Shown here piece by piece: positions 45,032 to 52,655 of a stretch of 64,000 nt of DNA. Under the pieces are notes generated by a model, which saw only the letters and a program-made list of their open reading frames with translations, was not told the origin of the DNA and made no database searches. Made by a program: the position numbers and the translations under genes. Source of the DNA: Xylanibacter muris (GTDB lineage: Bacteria; Bacteroidota; Bacteroidia; Bacteroidales; Bacteroidaceae); contig NZ_JABKKF010000011.1 in the NCBI RefSeq assembly GCF_013166605.1, positions 1-64,000 of the forward strand, written 5' to 3'. Each line of letters starts with the position of its first letter. Position 1 is the first letter of the stretch.

Positions 45032-46291
45032 TTAACGTCCGCTTATTGCCGTTGCCGCAATATAGCCTGTGGTCCATGCTGCCTGGAGGTTGAATCCGCC
45101 GGTTATGGCGTCTATGTCGAGCACTTCACCGGTGAAAAATATTCCGGGATGGTTGCGGCATTCAAGTGTTGATGGGTTGATATTGTCAAGAGCAACACCT
45201 CCGCATGTTACAAATTCATCTTTAAATCGGTTTTTCCCGTTAACGGTCAACACTGTATTCGTGAGTGCGGATGCGAGTTTGTTGTAGCTTTTACGTCCGA
45301 GATCGGCCCATCGTATTTCCGGATTCAGTCCGCAACCGCATATAATATATGTCCATAACCTACTGTTCAGGTATGTCGGATATATGCTTTGCAGTTGTTT
45401 CTGCGGATTCCTCACAGCTGTCTCACCAAGATATCCCGCCATGTCGTTCTCTTTCTTGTCTCCGGTCCAGTTTATGGATATTGTCGCCTTATAGCCGTTT
45501 TCGTATAGATGGCGTGCTGCATACGATGACAGTTTTAGTATTGCAGGACCACTTACTCCCCAATGTGTTATCAACAAGGCACCGGAGGCGCGGAACTTAG
45601 TGCCGGTAAGCGATACTGTCGCGTTTTTTATTACGGTGCCGGTGAGTTTTTTTAGCGTGTTGTCATCCAGACAGAGGCTGAATAGCGATGGTACGGGCTC
45701 TACGAACTTGAGGTTCAGGCTGTTCAGGAAGGAGAGTCCGTTTCGGCGTGGACTGCCGCCTGTGGCTACTACCACGATATCGGCAAATGCCGGTTTGTTT
45801 GTGCTGTCGGAAAAACTTATCAAATAGCCATTTCTTGTAGGGGGGTCGCCTGTATCTCCATCTTCATTGCATGACGGTGTTATTGAGGCTACACGGTGCG
45901 TGGTTTTCAGTGCTACTTCTTCCCTGTTCATCATTCTCAGCAGTGTGCTGACAATTTCCATTGCATTCTGCGACGCTGGAAACACACATTGGTCATCCTG
46001 TGTCGTGAGCTTCACGCCATTGGCTTCAAACCATTTGCAGGTGTCGTTGTGGTTGAACCAGTGCATAAGCTTCTTCATGAGTCTGCCTCCGCGAGGATAT
46101 ACACTATCCATATTCTTCACTTCGGCAAAAGAGTTCGTCAGATTACAGCGTCCGCCTCCCGTTACCGCCACTTTTGCCAGCGCACGGTTTCCGCTCTCAT
46201 ACACTGTCACAACAGCCTGCGGCATCATTCTTTTTATGTTTATCGCTGCAAAGCATCCTGATGCACCGGCTCCGATAATAGCTATCTGCAT
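45032..46291 (-). CDS. BaiN/HI0933-family FAD-dependent oxidoreductase
   Basis: A 419-residue flavoprotein starting with the FAD-binding GAGASG at residues 7-12. The family blocks AVTGGGRCNLTNS, VATGGSPRRNG, LITHWGVSGPAIL and GEVLDIDAITGGFNLQ are all present. The family includes BaiN, a putative bile acid dehydrogenase; the physiological substrate in Bacteroidales is unsettled and the name should not be over-read. It converges on the thiamine kinase gene with 12 bases between stops, and it lies 27 bases downstream of the secreted hydrolase gene on the same strand. Confidence 0.9.
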   Translation of the reverse strand: MQIAIIGAGASGCFAAINIKRMMPQAVVTVYESGNRALAKVAVTGGGRCNLTNSFAEVKNMDSVYPRGGRLMKKLMHWFNHNDTCKWFEANGVKLTTQDDQCVFPASQNAMEIVSTLLRMMNREEVALKTTHRVASITPSCNEDGDTGDPPTRNGYLISFSDSTNKPAFADIVVVATGGSPRRNGLSFLNSLNLKFVEPVPSLFSLCLDDNTLKKLTGTVIKNATVSLTGTKFRASGALLITHWGVSGPAILKLSSYAARHLYENGYKATISINWTGDKKENDMAGYLGETAVRNPQKQLQSIYPTYLNSRLWTYIICGCGLNPEIRWADLGRKSYNKLASALTNTVLTVNGKNRFKDEFVTCGGVALDNINPSTLECRNHPGIFFTGEVLDIDAITGGFNLQAAWTTGYIAATAISGR

Positions 46292-46318
46292 AAATGATGG
46301 TTTATGAATATTATGTTA

Positions 46319-47497
46319 TTACAGGTGAGTGTTCAGGAACTTTAATACTCTCTCCTGAAGCTCTTTTCCGCAAGAGTGTGGAACTTCCCATATCTCGGTG
46401 TTCAGGTTGTCATCCGCGTTTTGGCTTTTCCATGTGTCGTGCATTATTCCGAAAGCCTTCTGCACCCCGTCAATGGGGAACAGATGGTCTTTTGTTCCGT
46501 TGATGAACAGCATCGGTTTCGGGCATGCCAGACTTGCTATGTGTGGATAGTCGAGATATTGGCGCAGGGCAGGGATACAGTTGGCGAATCCTCCGTATTC
46601 CCTTTTCTTGTCTTTCACAGACATCTGTACATCGGTGGTTACCATCCAGCATACAGAGGCTCCTGCCTTTATCTTGTCGGAAAGGGCAGAAAGCATCCAT
46701 GCACGGTATGCTCCCATAGAACATCCCATACATCCGATGCGCTTTTTGTCCACCTCAGGCAATGTTGCCATAAATTCCGTGGCATATATGTCGTCGTATG
46801 TCATGAATGCCGAAAGGTCACGTCCGAGCATCATCATGTTTCCTGCAATAATGTCATATTTGCTGCGGTCTACCCCTTCTTCGCGTCCGCGTTCTCCCCA
46901 CATCGGTGCATCAGCGGAGAACACCACGTATCCGTTTCGTGCAAGATAGTCGCCCACATATTGCCCTTCGTAAAGCTGTGCGGCCCAGCGGTCGGCATCG
47001 TTTACCACTGCCGTGTCTACATCGAACGGACGTATCATCTTTTCCTTACCGATATATAGATGTCCGCCATGATCGTGCAGGGCGTTTACTGCGGGAAACG
47101 GGCCTTTGCCGTCGGGAATCAGCAGATATGCCGTTATGCGTGAATAGGCATTGATGTTGAGTTCTATTTTCCTTGCTGTGTATCCGTCTCGCTTTTCCTC
47201 GGCTATGACCTTCATGTCGAAGTTTTTTGCCTTCATAGGAGGAGTCATCATGCATTCGAGAACTTTTGCCCTGGCGGTTTTTTTCCATTTACCGAAGTTC
47301 TTTACAGGACTGTTTCCCCATGCCATGGGGTAGGTCAGTTCCTGTTTCAGTTGTTCGACATACCGGGGAAGGTCGAATGTGAATTCGTAGTTTTCCCGTT
47401 TTTGTAGCTTTGTTTTCTTTTTCTGTGCCATCATGGGTATTGCGGATGTAGCCAATACCGAGAACGCCATAGCCAGAATATATGCCTTATTATTCAT
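46319..47497 (-). CDS. Secreted alpha/beta hydrolase, probable carbohydrate esterase
   Basis: A 392-residue exported protein. The ATG at 47497 gives a clean signal peptide (MNNKAYILAMAFSVLATSAI, cleaved near MMAQ); an in-frame ATG 14 codons upstream would delay it and run into the repeat array. The alpha/beta hydrolase nucleophile is Ser260 in GCSMGAY, with the acid in NGTKDHLF and the His in EVPHSCGK. It is closest to the Abhydrolase_7/acetyl xylan esterase-like group of gut Bacteroidetes. Three tandem 66-bp promoter repeats lie directly upstream. The BaiN-like gene follows. Confidence 0.8.
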   Translation of the reverse strand: MNNKAYILAMAFSVLATSAIPMMAQKKKTKLQKRENYEFTFDLPRYVEQLKQELTYPMAWGNSPVKNFGKWKKTARAKVLECMMTPPMKAKNFDMKVIAEEKRDGYTARKIELNINAYSRITAYLLIPDGKGPFPAVNALHDHGGHLYIGKEKMIRPFDVDTAVVNDADRWAAQLYEGQYVGDYLARNGYVVFSADAPMWGERGREEGVDRSKYDIIAGNMMMLGRDLSAFMTYDDIYATEFMATLPEVDKKRIGCMGCSMGAYRAWMLSALSDKIKAGASVCWMVTTDVQMSVKDKKREYGGFANCIPALRQYLDYPHIASLACPKPMLFINGTKDHLFPIDGVQKAFGIMHDTWKSQNADDNLNTEIWEVPHSCGKELQERVLKFLNTHL

Positions 47498-47534
47498 TTT
47501 TGTTTTATTTTTATAGATTATTCTGTAGAGACAG

Positions 47535-47732
47535 TGCAAACCGAACGCAATGAAGCTTGCTTTAGATTGCTGAGGTGCCGCCTATCTTATGCAAAGATAG
47601 TGCAAACCGAATGCAATGAAGCTTGCTTTAGATTGCTGAGGTGCCGCCTATCTTATGCAAAGATAGTGCAAACCGAATGCAATGAAGCTTGCTTTAGATT
47701 GCTGAGGTGCTGCCTATCTTATGCAAAGATAC
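47535..47732 (-). repeat. Three tandem 66-bp promoter-bearing repeats
   Basis: Units 47535-47600, 47601-47666 and 47667-47732 are nearly identical. On the minus strand each carries TATCTTTG within the inverted repeat TATCTTTGCATAAGATA and then a GGCACCTCAGCAATC block. All point at the secreted hydrolase gene starting at 47497. A plus-strand open frame through the array (22-residue repeats) is an artefact of 66 being a multiple of three. Confidence 0.85.
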
Positions 47733-47805
47733 GGATTTTGTGCGTATTATTATTATAAAGCTTCAAAAGGTTGCGTCATAAAAGCAGTATTTCGTTATTT
47801 ATATA

Positions 47806-47813
47806 TACCTTTG
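47806..47813 (+). promoter_or_regulatory. Bacteroidetes -7 promoter box for mntP
   Basis: TACCTTTG followed by C matches the consensus. It lies only about 10 bases before the mntP ATG, implying a very short leader or leaderless transcript. Confidence 0.5.
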
Positions 47814-47823
47814 CATCCGCATT

Positions 47824-48399
47824 ATGAGTTTATTTGATATTCTTTTTCTTTCTGTCGCGTTGGCCATGGACTGTTTCACCGTGTCCATTGTCAGTGGTGT
47901 GATTACGCGAAGGGCATTATGGCGGGTGGTTCTGCGTATGAGTGTCCTGTTCGGTTTGTTTCAGGCTGTCATGCCGTTGTTCGGATGGCTTGGCATGATT
48001 TTCTTCCGTGATTATATCGAGCCTTTCGACCATTGGATAGCATTTATCCTGCTTGCGTTCATTGGCGGCAACATGATAAAGGAGGCTTTTGGGCCTGAGG
48101 AGGAGCATAACTTCCGTCCGGAACGGTTGCGCACGCAGCTGATGCTTGCCGTGGCCACGAGTATAGACGCCCTTGCCGTTGGAATATCTTTTGTATGTAC
48201 GGGATACGGCAGTCTGTCAGAGTTATTATTTCCGTTGACGGTGATTGGCGTGGTTTCTTTCTGTTTCGGTATAGTTGGAAACTTTCTTGGGATAAGTTTC
48301 GGTCGTGTAATAGCGCGTAAGATTAAGCCTGAGCTTATCGGTGGCATCATACTTATATTAATAGGTGTAAAGGTATTGCTTGAACATCTGTTGGGATAA
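47824..48399 (+). CDS. mntP: Manganese efflux pump MntP
   Basis: A 191-residue inner membrane protein with six hydrophobic segments in two homologous halves. The conserved Asp residues sit in LSVALAMDCFTVSI and in VATSIDALAVGISF, the pair characteristic of MntP. It exports Mn(II). There is no obvious manganese riboswitch upstream, as the leader is very short. Confidence 0.92.
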   Translation: MSLFDILFLSVALAMDCFTVSIVSGVITRRALWRVVLRMSVLFGLFQAVMPLFGWLGMIFFRDYIEPFDHWIAFILLAFIGGNMIKEAFGPEEEHNFRPERLRTQLMLAVATSIDALAVGISFVCTGYGSLSELLFPLTVIGVVSFCFGIVGNFLGISFGRVIARKIKPELIGGIILILIGVKVLLEHLLG

Positions 48400-48577
48400 A
48401 GATCAAATTTATATTCAGTATTCAACATCATCAAATTTATAACGTTACTCCATAAATTCAAAATATAAATTTGAAAACTCACATCACTTGACGAGGAGTG
48501 ATTTTATCCTGAAGTATTGTATACTTTACTCAAAGGAGGTTGTGTCAAAACTAAGGCACATCCCCCTCTTTCCACAA

Positions 48578-48671
48578 GTAGGGACATCGCTTTGCGATGT
48601 GTCAAGCGCGTATAATTAATCGGGATATGGGGATGTTCACCGACAGACACATGCCAAAGGCATGTCCCTAC
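48578..48671. repeat. Inverted pair of REP-like hairpins
   Basis: A plus unit at 48578-48603 (TAGGGACATCGCTTTGCGAT) and a minus unit at 48646-48671 (minus-strand TAGGGACATGCCTTTGGCAT) form the same head-to-head arrangement as at 18879-18978. The sequence after the second unit (GTGGATG, then CTAATGCTTCCAC) also matches the other locus, showing the repeat extends beyond the hairpins. Confidence 0.7.
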
Positions 48672-48806
48672 ACCGTGGATGAGCGTTTTCATTTGCATAT
48701 ACGCCTAATGCTTCCACATCCTCTCTTTCTCTGAGCGTGTGCCAAAACTCAATTTTTAAGAAAATAAACTTTTAACTTGAAATTAGAACATCCTAAAAGA
48801 CTAAAG

Positions 48807-48852
48807 AAAGGGTCATATCATTACTCAATATGGAGTTTGATACGACCCTTTT
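48807..48852. terminator. Hairpin between mntP and ispE
   Basis: AAAGGGTCATATCA pairs with TGATACGACCCTTT through about 14 bp with one mismatch and a 17-base loop, followed by a T-rich stretch on the plus strand. It may terminate transcription in either direction, or be an internal feature of the inverted-repeat element. Confidence 0.4.
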
Positions 48853-48939
48853 AGATGTTATAGTTACAATTTGCGACCTTTCGGAATAATCATTTTAGTT
48901 TTGACACATCATCCTCTTCTTTTTTCCTGCTTTCCATAA

Positions 48940-49767
48940 TCACAGCCTGCAGGTGAATGTAAACATGTCGGGGAATTCTTCCTTAAGCTCTATGCTGTCT
49001 CTGAACAGTCCGAACACGCTGCTGCCGCTTCCGCTCATTGCCGCATATATGGCTCCCAAAGAGTAGAGCCGTTCCTTTATCAGGCCAATCTCAGGATGCA
49101 GGGCAAACACGCTTTTCTCGAAGTCATTAACAAGCTTGTCGCGCCATGTCTCCACCGGCTGTGCCACGATGTCGCGGCAGTTGCATGCCGGAGGGCACGG
49201 TTTTACAAGCGAGAAAGCCTCTTTTGTGGATACGGGAATGTCGGGACGCACTACACCGATGTGCCATCCTACGAGGTCGAGGTCTATGGGATACAGCTGT
49301 TCGCCTATGCCCTCGGCGTATGCCGGCCGGCTGAGGATGAAGAACGGACAGTCGGCACCGAGTTTTGCCGCGTGGCATATCATTTCATCTTCAGACATTC
49401 CAAGACAGAAACTTTCGTTGAGCAGGCGTATCATGTATGCGCAGTCGCTCGAACCGCCGCCCATACCGGCCTGAGTGGGTATTCCTTTATATAAATGTGC
49501 ATGTATGCGCGGCAGGCTGTAGGTTTCGGCAAGCAGCCTGTAGGCCCTTACGACAAGATTTTTTTGTTCATCGCCTTCTATTGGGATGTTTGTTACTTTA
49601 AGGTCGCAGTCATAGGCAGACGGAAAGGCATCGTCCATAGGATGTATTTCAAGGGCGTCCTTTATCGGCACGGGATAGAATACGGTTTCCAGATTGTGGT
49701 AGCCGTCATCGCGTTTTCCCGTGATGTTCAGCCCGAGATTTATTTTAGCTATCGGAAAGTTTATCAT
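48940..49767 (-). CDS. ispE: 4-diphosphocytidyl-2-C-methyl-D-erythritol kinase
   Basis: A 275-residue GHMP-superfamily kinase of the MEP isoprenoid pathway. The N-terminal FPIAKINLGLNITGKRDDGY has the catalytic Lys and family signature. The glycine-rich ATP loop is PTQAGMGGGSSDCAY, and LGADCPFF and the C-terminal MSGSGSSVFGLF complete the motifs. It stands alone with its own promoter. Confidence 0.95.
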   Translation of the reverse strand: MINFPIAKINLGLNITGKRDDGYHNLETVFYPVPIKDALEIHPMDDAFPSAYDCDLKVTNIPIEGDEQKNLVVRAYRLLAETYSLPRIHAHLYKGIPTQAGMGGGSSDCAYMIRLLNESFCLGMSEDEMICHAAKLGADCPFFILSRPAYAEGIGEQLYPIDLDLVGWHIGVVRPDIPVSTKEAFSLVKPCPPACNCRDIVAQPVETWRDKLVNDFEKSVFALHPEIGLIKERLYSLGAIYAAMSGSGSSVFGLFRDSIELKEEFPDMFTFTCRL

Positions 49768-49825
49768 ATTGTATTCTTTATATAGTTATGTGCAATTAGC
49801 ATGTCATACAGTTAATCAATGAAGA

Positions 49826-49833
49826 CAAAATTA
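49826..49833 (-). promoter_or_regulatory. Bacteroidetes -7 promoter box for ispE
   Basis: On the minus strand this reads TAATTTTG, about 60 bases upstream of the ispE ATG. Confidence 0.4.
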
Positions 49834-49969
49834 AGCAAAATCTTAGGAAAAACCGCAACAAACCGGATAAAAACAGGCATTTGGCCTATAATAAATGTAT
49901 TTGCGTAGCCAAAAGCTTATAAAAAGGAAAACTCTTGATAAGAGTATGGATATTTTTCGGATATTTGAT

Positions 49970-49977
49970 TACCTTTG
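49970..49977 (+). promoter_or_regulatory. Bacteroidetes -7 promoter box for the YccF gene
   Basis: TACCTTTG followed by CAGG lies 20 bases before the ATG at 49997. Its position supports that start, because an in-frame ATG at 49895 would be upstream of the promoter. Confidence 0.55.
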
Positions 49978-49996
49978 CAGGCAATTAAAGTCTTGT

Positions 49997-50374
49997 ATGA
50001 ATATAATAGGTAATCTGCTATGGTGGGTCTTCGGAGGTCTTGAAGCCGCCATAGGATATTTTTCCGGAAGCATAGCAATGGCATTAACCATTGTGGGCAT
50101 TCCGGTGGCATTGCAGACGTTGAAGATAGGCATGCTGTGTCTGTGGCCGTTTGGCGCAGAGGTAAAGGATACGGAAAGCCCGGTAGGTTGCATCCGTATT
50201 CCGCTGAACATTTTATGGATAGTCTGTGGCGGGTTCTGGGCATGGCTTATGCATATCGCTTTCGGGGTGTTGCTGTTTGTCACCATTATCGGCATACCGT
50301 TTGCGAAACAGCATTTCAAGATGGCACGGTTGTCGTTGGCTCCCTTTGGCAAGGATGTGAGACTCAGCTTGTAG
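49997..50374 (+). CDS. YccF-domain inner membrane protein
   Basis: A 125-residue membrane protein consisting of two copies of the YccF (DUF307) domain. NLLWWVFGG and NILWIVCGG open each half, and VGIPVALQTLKIG and IGIPFAKQHFKMA follow, each ending in PFG. Function is unknown; the family is widespread in bacteria. It is followed after one base by the DUF1294 gene and then by thioredoxin. Confidence 0.88.
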   Translation: MNIIGNLLWWVFGGLEAAIGYFSGSIAMALTIVGIPVALQTLKIGMLCLWPFGAEVKDTESPVGCIRIPLNILWIVCGGFWAWLMHIAFGVLLFVTIIGIPFAKQHFKMARLSLAPFGKDVRLSL

Positions 50375-50375
50375 T

Positions 50376-50636
50376 ATGGAGACACTGCTTTACTGCCTGT
50401 GTGTTGTAAATGCCGTAACGTTTATTGTCTATGGCATCGACAAATTTAAGGCAAAGAGGGAGTTATGGCGCATATCGGAGGCCACGCTGCTTGCGTTTGC
50501 CGTGGCCGGAGGAAGTCTTGGAGCGTGGCTCGGTATGAAGGTATGGCATCATAAAACGCTGCACTGGAAGTTCCGCTATGGCGTGCCCGCGATAATGGCG
50601 GTGCAGATTGCCATACTATTATATATGTTATATTAA
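50376..50636 (+). CDS. DUF1294 family small membrane protein
   Basis: An 86-residue protein with two or three hydrophobic segments and the DUF1294 signature YGIDKFKAKRELWRISEATL with GGSLGAWLGMKVWHHKT. Its role is unknown. It starts one base after the YccF stop and ends 12 bases before the thioredoxin gene, so all three are probably cotranscribed. Confidence 0.88.
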   Translation: METLLYCLCVVNAVTFIVYGIDKFKAKRELWRISEATLLAFAVAGGSLGAWLGMKVWHHKTLHWKFRYGVPAIMAVQIAILLYMLY

Positions 50637-50648
50637 AAGATAATTACA

Positions 50649-50948
50649 ATGGAAAGTTTTAACGACGTGATATCAGGCGGCGAGCTTGTATTGGTGGATT
50701 TCTTCGCTACATGGTGCGGCCCTTGCAAGATGATGCATCCCGTGCTGGAGCAGGTGAAGGCGACTCTTGGAGACAGGATTAGAATCATTAAGGTGGATGT
50801 AGACAAGCATGGCGACATATCCGCTGCCTATCGGATACAGTCTGTGCCCACGCTGATGCTTTTCCGCAAAGGGGAAGTCTTGTATCGCCAGAGCGGAGCC
50901 ATGTCGAAAGCCGATCTGATGGCTTTGCTCAGTCCGTTTATGAAATAA
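50649..50948 (+). CDS. trxA: Thioredoxin
   Basis: A 99-residue cytoplasmic thioredoxin with the redox motif WCGPC (Cys23, Cys26) and the cis-Pro region VPTLMLFRKG. It reduces protein disulfides, normally with thioredoxin reductase. It has no signal peptide. It is slightly shorter at both ends than E. coli TrxA. A terminator hairpin follows. Confidence 0.93.
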   Translation: MESFNDVISGGELVLVDFFATWCGPCKMMHPVLEQVKATLGDRIRIIKVDVDKHGDISAAYRIQSVPTLMLFRKGEVLYRQSGAMSKADLMALLSPFMK

Positions 50949-50973
50949 GGCTTGTGCAAAGAACACCGTGTTG

Positions 50974-51007
50974 CCGGATGACAACAAGAAAAACATCCGG
51001 TGTTTTT
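50974..51007 (+). terminator. Intrinsic terminator after thioredoxin
   Basis: CCGGATG and CATCCGG form a 7-bp stem with a 13-base loop, extended by outer ACACC/GGTGT pairing and followed by TTTTT. Confidence 0.6.
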
Positions 51008-51028
51008 AGTTTTTCGTTTTTATTTTAT

Positions 51029-51036
51029 TAATTTTG
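51029..51036 (+). promoter_or_regulatory. Bacteroidetes -7 promoter box for dnaB
   Basis: TAATTTTG followed by CGCC lies 24 bases before the ATG at 51060 and supports that start over an in-frame ATG at 51000. Confidence 0.55.
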
Positions 51037-51059
51037 CGCCGTTAAATAAATATCAGAAA

Positions 51060-52598
51060 ATGGCAAGAGAGAACAACAAGACCAGTAAGACAGGCAAGAC
51101 AATACCGGTAGACAGCACTTACGGACACATTCAGCCACAGGCTTTAGATGTGGAAAAGGCCGTGCTCGGTGCCCTTATGATAGATAAGGACGCATACGCT
51201 GTAGTGTGCGAGATACTTTATCCGGAAAGTTTCTATGAGCCGAGAAATCAGATGATATATTCTGCCGTGCGCACCTTGAGTCTTGACGAGAAGCCGATAG
51301 ATGTGCTTACAATAACCGACCAGCTTGCCAAGGACGGAAAGCTCGATGCGGTGGGAGGTCCGGTATATATTTCAGAGCTGTCATCGAGGGTGGCCTCGTC
51401 TGCAAATATAGAATATCATGCGCGCATAATAGCCCAGAAGTTTCTTGCACGCCAACTCATATCGTTTGCCAGCGTTATAGAGACGAAGGCTCTCGATGAG
51501 ACTTCCGACATCGACGAGCTGATGCAGGAGGCCGAGGGGTCTCTGTTTGAACTCTCGCAGCGCAACATGAAGAAAGACTATACCCAGATAGACCCCGTCA
51601 TAAAGAATGCCGTGGATGTAATCCAGAAAGCTGCGGCAAACAAGGGTGGTCTTACAGGGGTGCCTACGGGATATAACAAGTTTGACGACATCACCAGCGG
51701 CCTTCAGGCCAGCGACCTTGTCATCATAGCCGGCCGTCCTGCCATGGGAAAGACGTCGTTTGCCTTGTCTATGGCCAAGAATATTGCGGCCGACTATCAG
51801 GTGCCGATGGCGTTCTTCTCACTTGAAATGAGCAATGTGCAGCTCGTGAACCGTCTTATTTCCAACTGTTGCGAGATACCCGGCAGCAAGATTCTTAACG
51901 GACAGCTGCAGCCGGACGAGTGGGAGAGGCTTGACAAGCGTATGAACTCACTCATCGGAGCGCCGCTTTATGTGGACGATACTCCTGGACTTTCGGTGTT
52001 TGAGCTGAGGACAAAGGCACGCCGTCTTGTGAGGGAACACGGTGTGAAAGTTATAATGATTGACTATCTGCAGCTGATGAACGCCAACGGAATGAGGTTC
52101 AGCAGCCGACAGGAGGAGGTTTCCGTAATATCACGTTCTTTGAAAGGACTGGCAAAGGAGCTTGACATTCCTATTCTTGCGCTCAGTCAGTTGAACCGTG
52201 GTGTCGAGTCGCGTGAGGGAGCAGAGGGAAAACGTCCGCAGCTGAGCGATCTGCGTGAGTCGGGAGCCATAGAGCAGGATGCGGACATGGTATTGTTTGT
52301 TCATCGCCCGGAATATTACCGTATATTTCAGGATGAGCAGGGGCGTGATCTACATGGCATGGCCCAGATAATAATAGCCAAGCACCGTAAAGGTGCCACG
52401 GGAGATGTACTGCTTACGTTCCGCAGTGAGTTTACAAGATTCGAGAATCCTGAGGATTCACGTTTCAAACCTGTGGCACAGACCGGTGGCGGAGAGATTA
52501 TGGGTTCGAGAATCAACGGTACTGATTCGTCAAGTCCTGATATGGGCGGACTGCCTGAGGGATATGACCCGTTTGCCGGTGGTCCGGTGCCTTTCTGA
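51060..52598 (+). CDS. dnaB: Replicative DNA helicase
   Basis: A 512-residue hexameric helicase that unwinds DNA at the replication fork. The N-terminal DnaG-interaction domain (QALDVEKAVLGALMIDKDAY) is followed by the RecA-like domain with Walker A GRPAMGKT at 225-232, Walker B VIMIDYLQLM and the arginine-finger region LSQLNRGVESR. There is no intein. The C-terminal tail is Gly/Pro-rich. Confidence 0.97.
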   Translation: MARENNKTSKTGKTIPVDSTYGHIQPQALDVEKAVLGALMIDKDAYAVVCEILYPESFYEPRNQMIYSAVRTLSLDEKPIDVLTITDQLAKDGKLDAVGGPVYISELSSRVASSANIEYHARIIAQKFLARQLISFASVIETKALDETSDIDELMQEAEGSLFELSQRNMKKDYTQIDPVIKNAVDVIQKAAANKGGLTGVPTGYNKFDDITSGLQASDLVIIAGRPAMGKTSFALSMAKNIAADYQVPMAFFSLEMSNVQLVNRLISNCCEIPGSKILNGQLQPDEWERLDKRMNSLIGAPLYVDDTPGLSVFELRTKARRLVREHGVKVIMIDYLQLMNANGMRFSSRQEEVSVISRSLKGLAKELDIPILALSQLNRGVESREGAEGKRPQLSDLRESGAIEQDADMVLFVHRPEYYRIFQDEQGRDLHGMAQIIIAKHRKGATGDVLLTFRSEFTRFENPEDSRFKPVAQTGGGEIMGSRINGTDSSSPDMGGLPEGYDPFAGGPVPF

Positions 52599-52604
52599 TA
52601 AAAA

Positions 52605-52647
52605 TATTGTCAAGGATGTCATATTTTACGGTGCATCCTTGACAATA
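52605..52647. terminator. Bidirectional terminator between dnaB and the TPR gene
   Basis: TATTGTCAAGGATG pairs perfectly with CATCCTTGACAATA (14 bp) around a 15-base loop. It lies seven bases after the dnaB stop and just ahead of the convergent TPR gene's stop. Confidence 0.85.
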
Positions 52648-52655
52648 TACTAATA

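Larger units (their letters stand above)
48541..48908. mobile_element. Possible MITE or IS remnant with 14-bp terminal inverted repeats
   Basis: TGTGTCAAAACTAA at 48541-48554 is the exact reverse complement of 48895-48908. The left end is preceded by GAGGT and the right end is followed by TCATCCTC. A related GTGTGCCAAAACTC lies inside near 48736. No transposase frame is present. The internal 48578-48671 part carries the REP-like hairpins, so either the element was invaded or two element pieces were joined. The end sequence resembles those of Bacteroidetes insertion sequences of the GTGTCAAAAC type; I cannot name the IS. Confidence 0.5.

Noticed and set aside
47534..47758. Plus-strand open frame encoding 22-residue protein repeats
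   Set aside because: The repeat comes from the 66-bp promoter array, whose length is a multiple of three. It points away from the gene those promoters serve and has no coding character.
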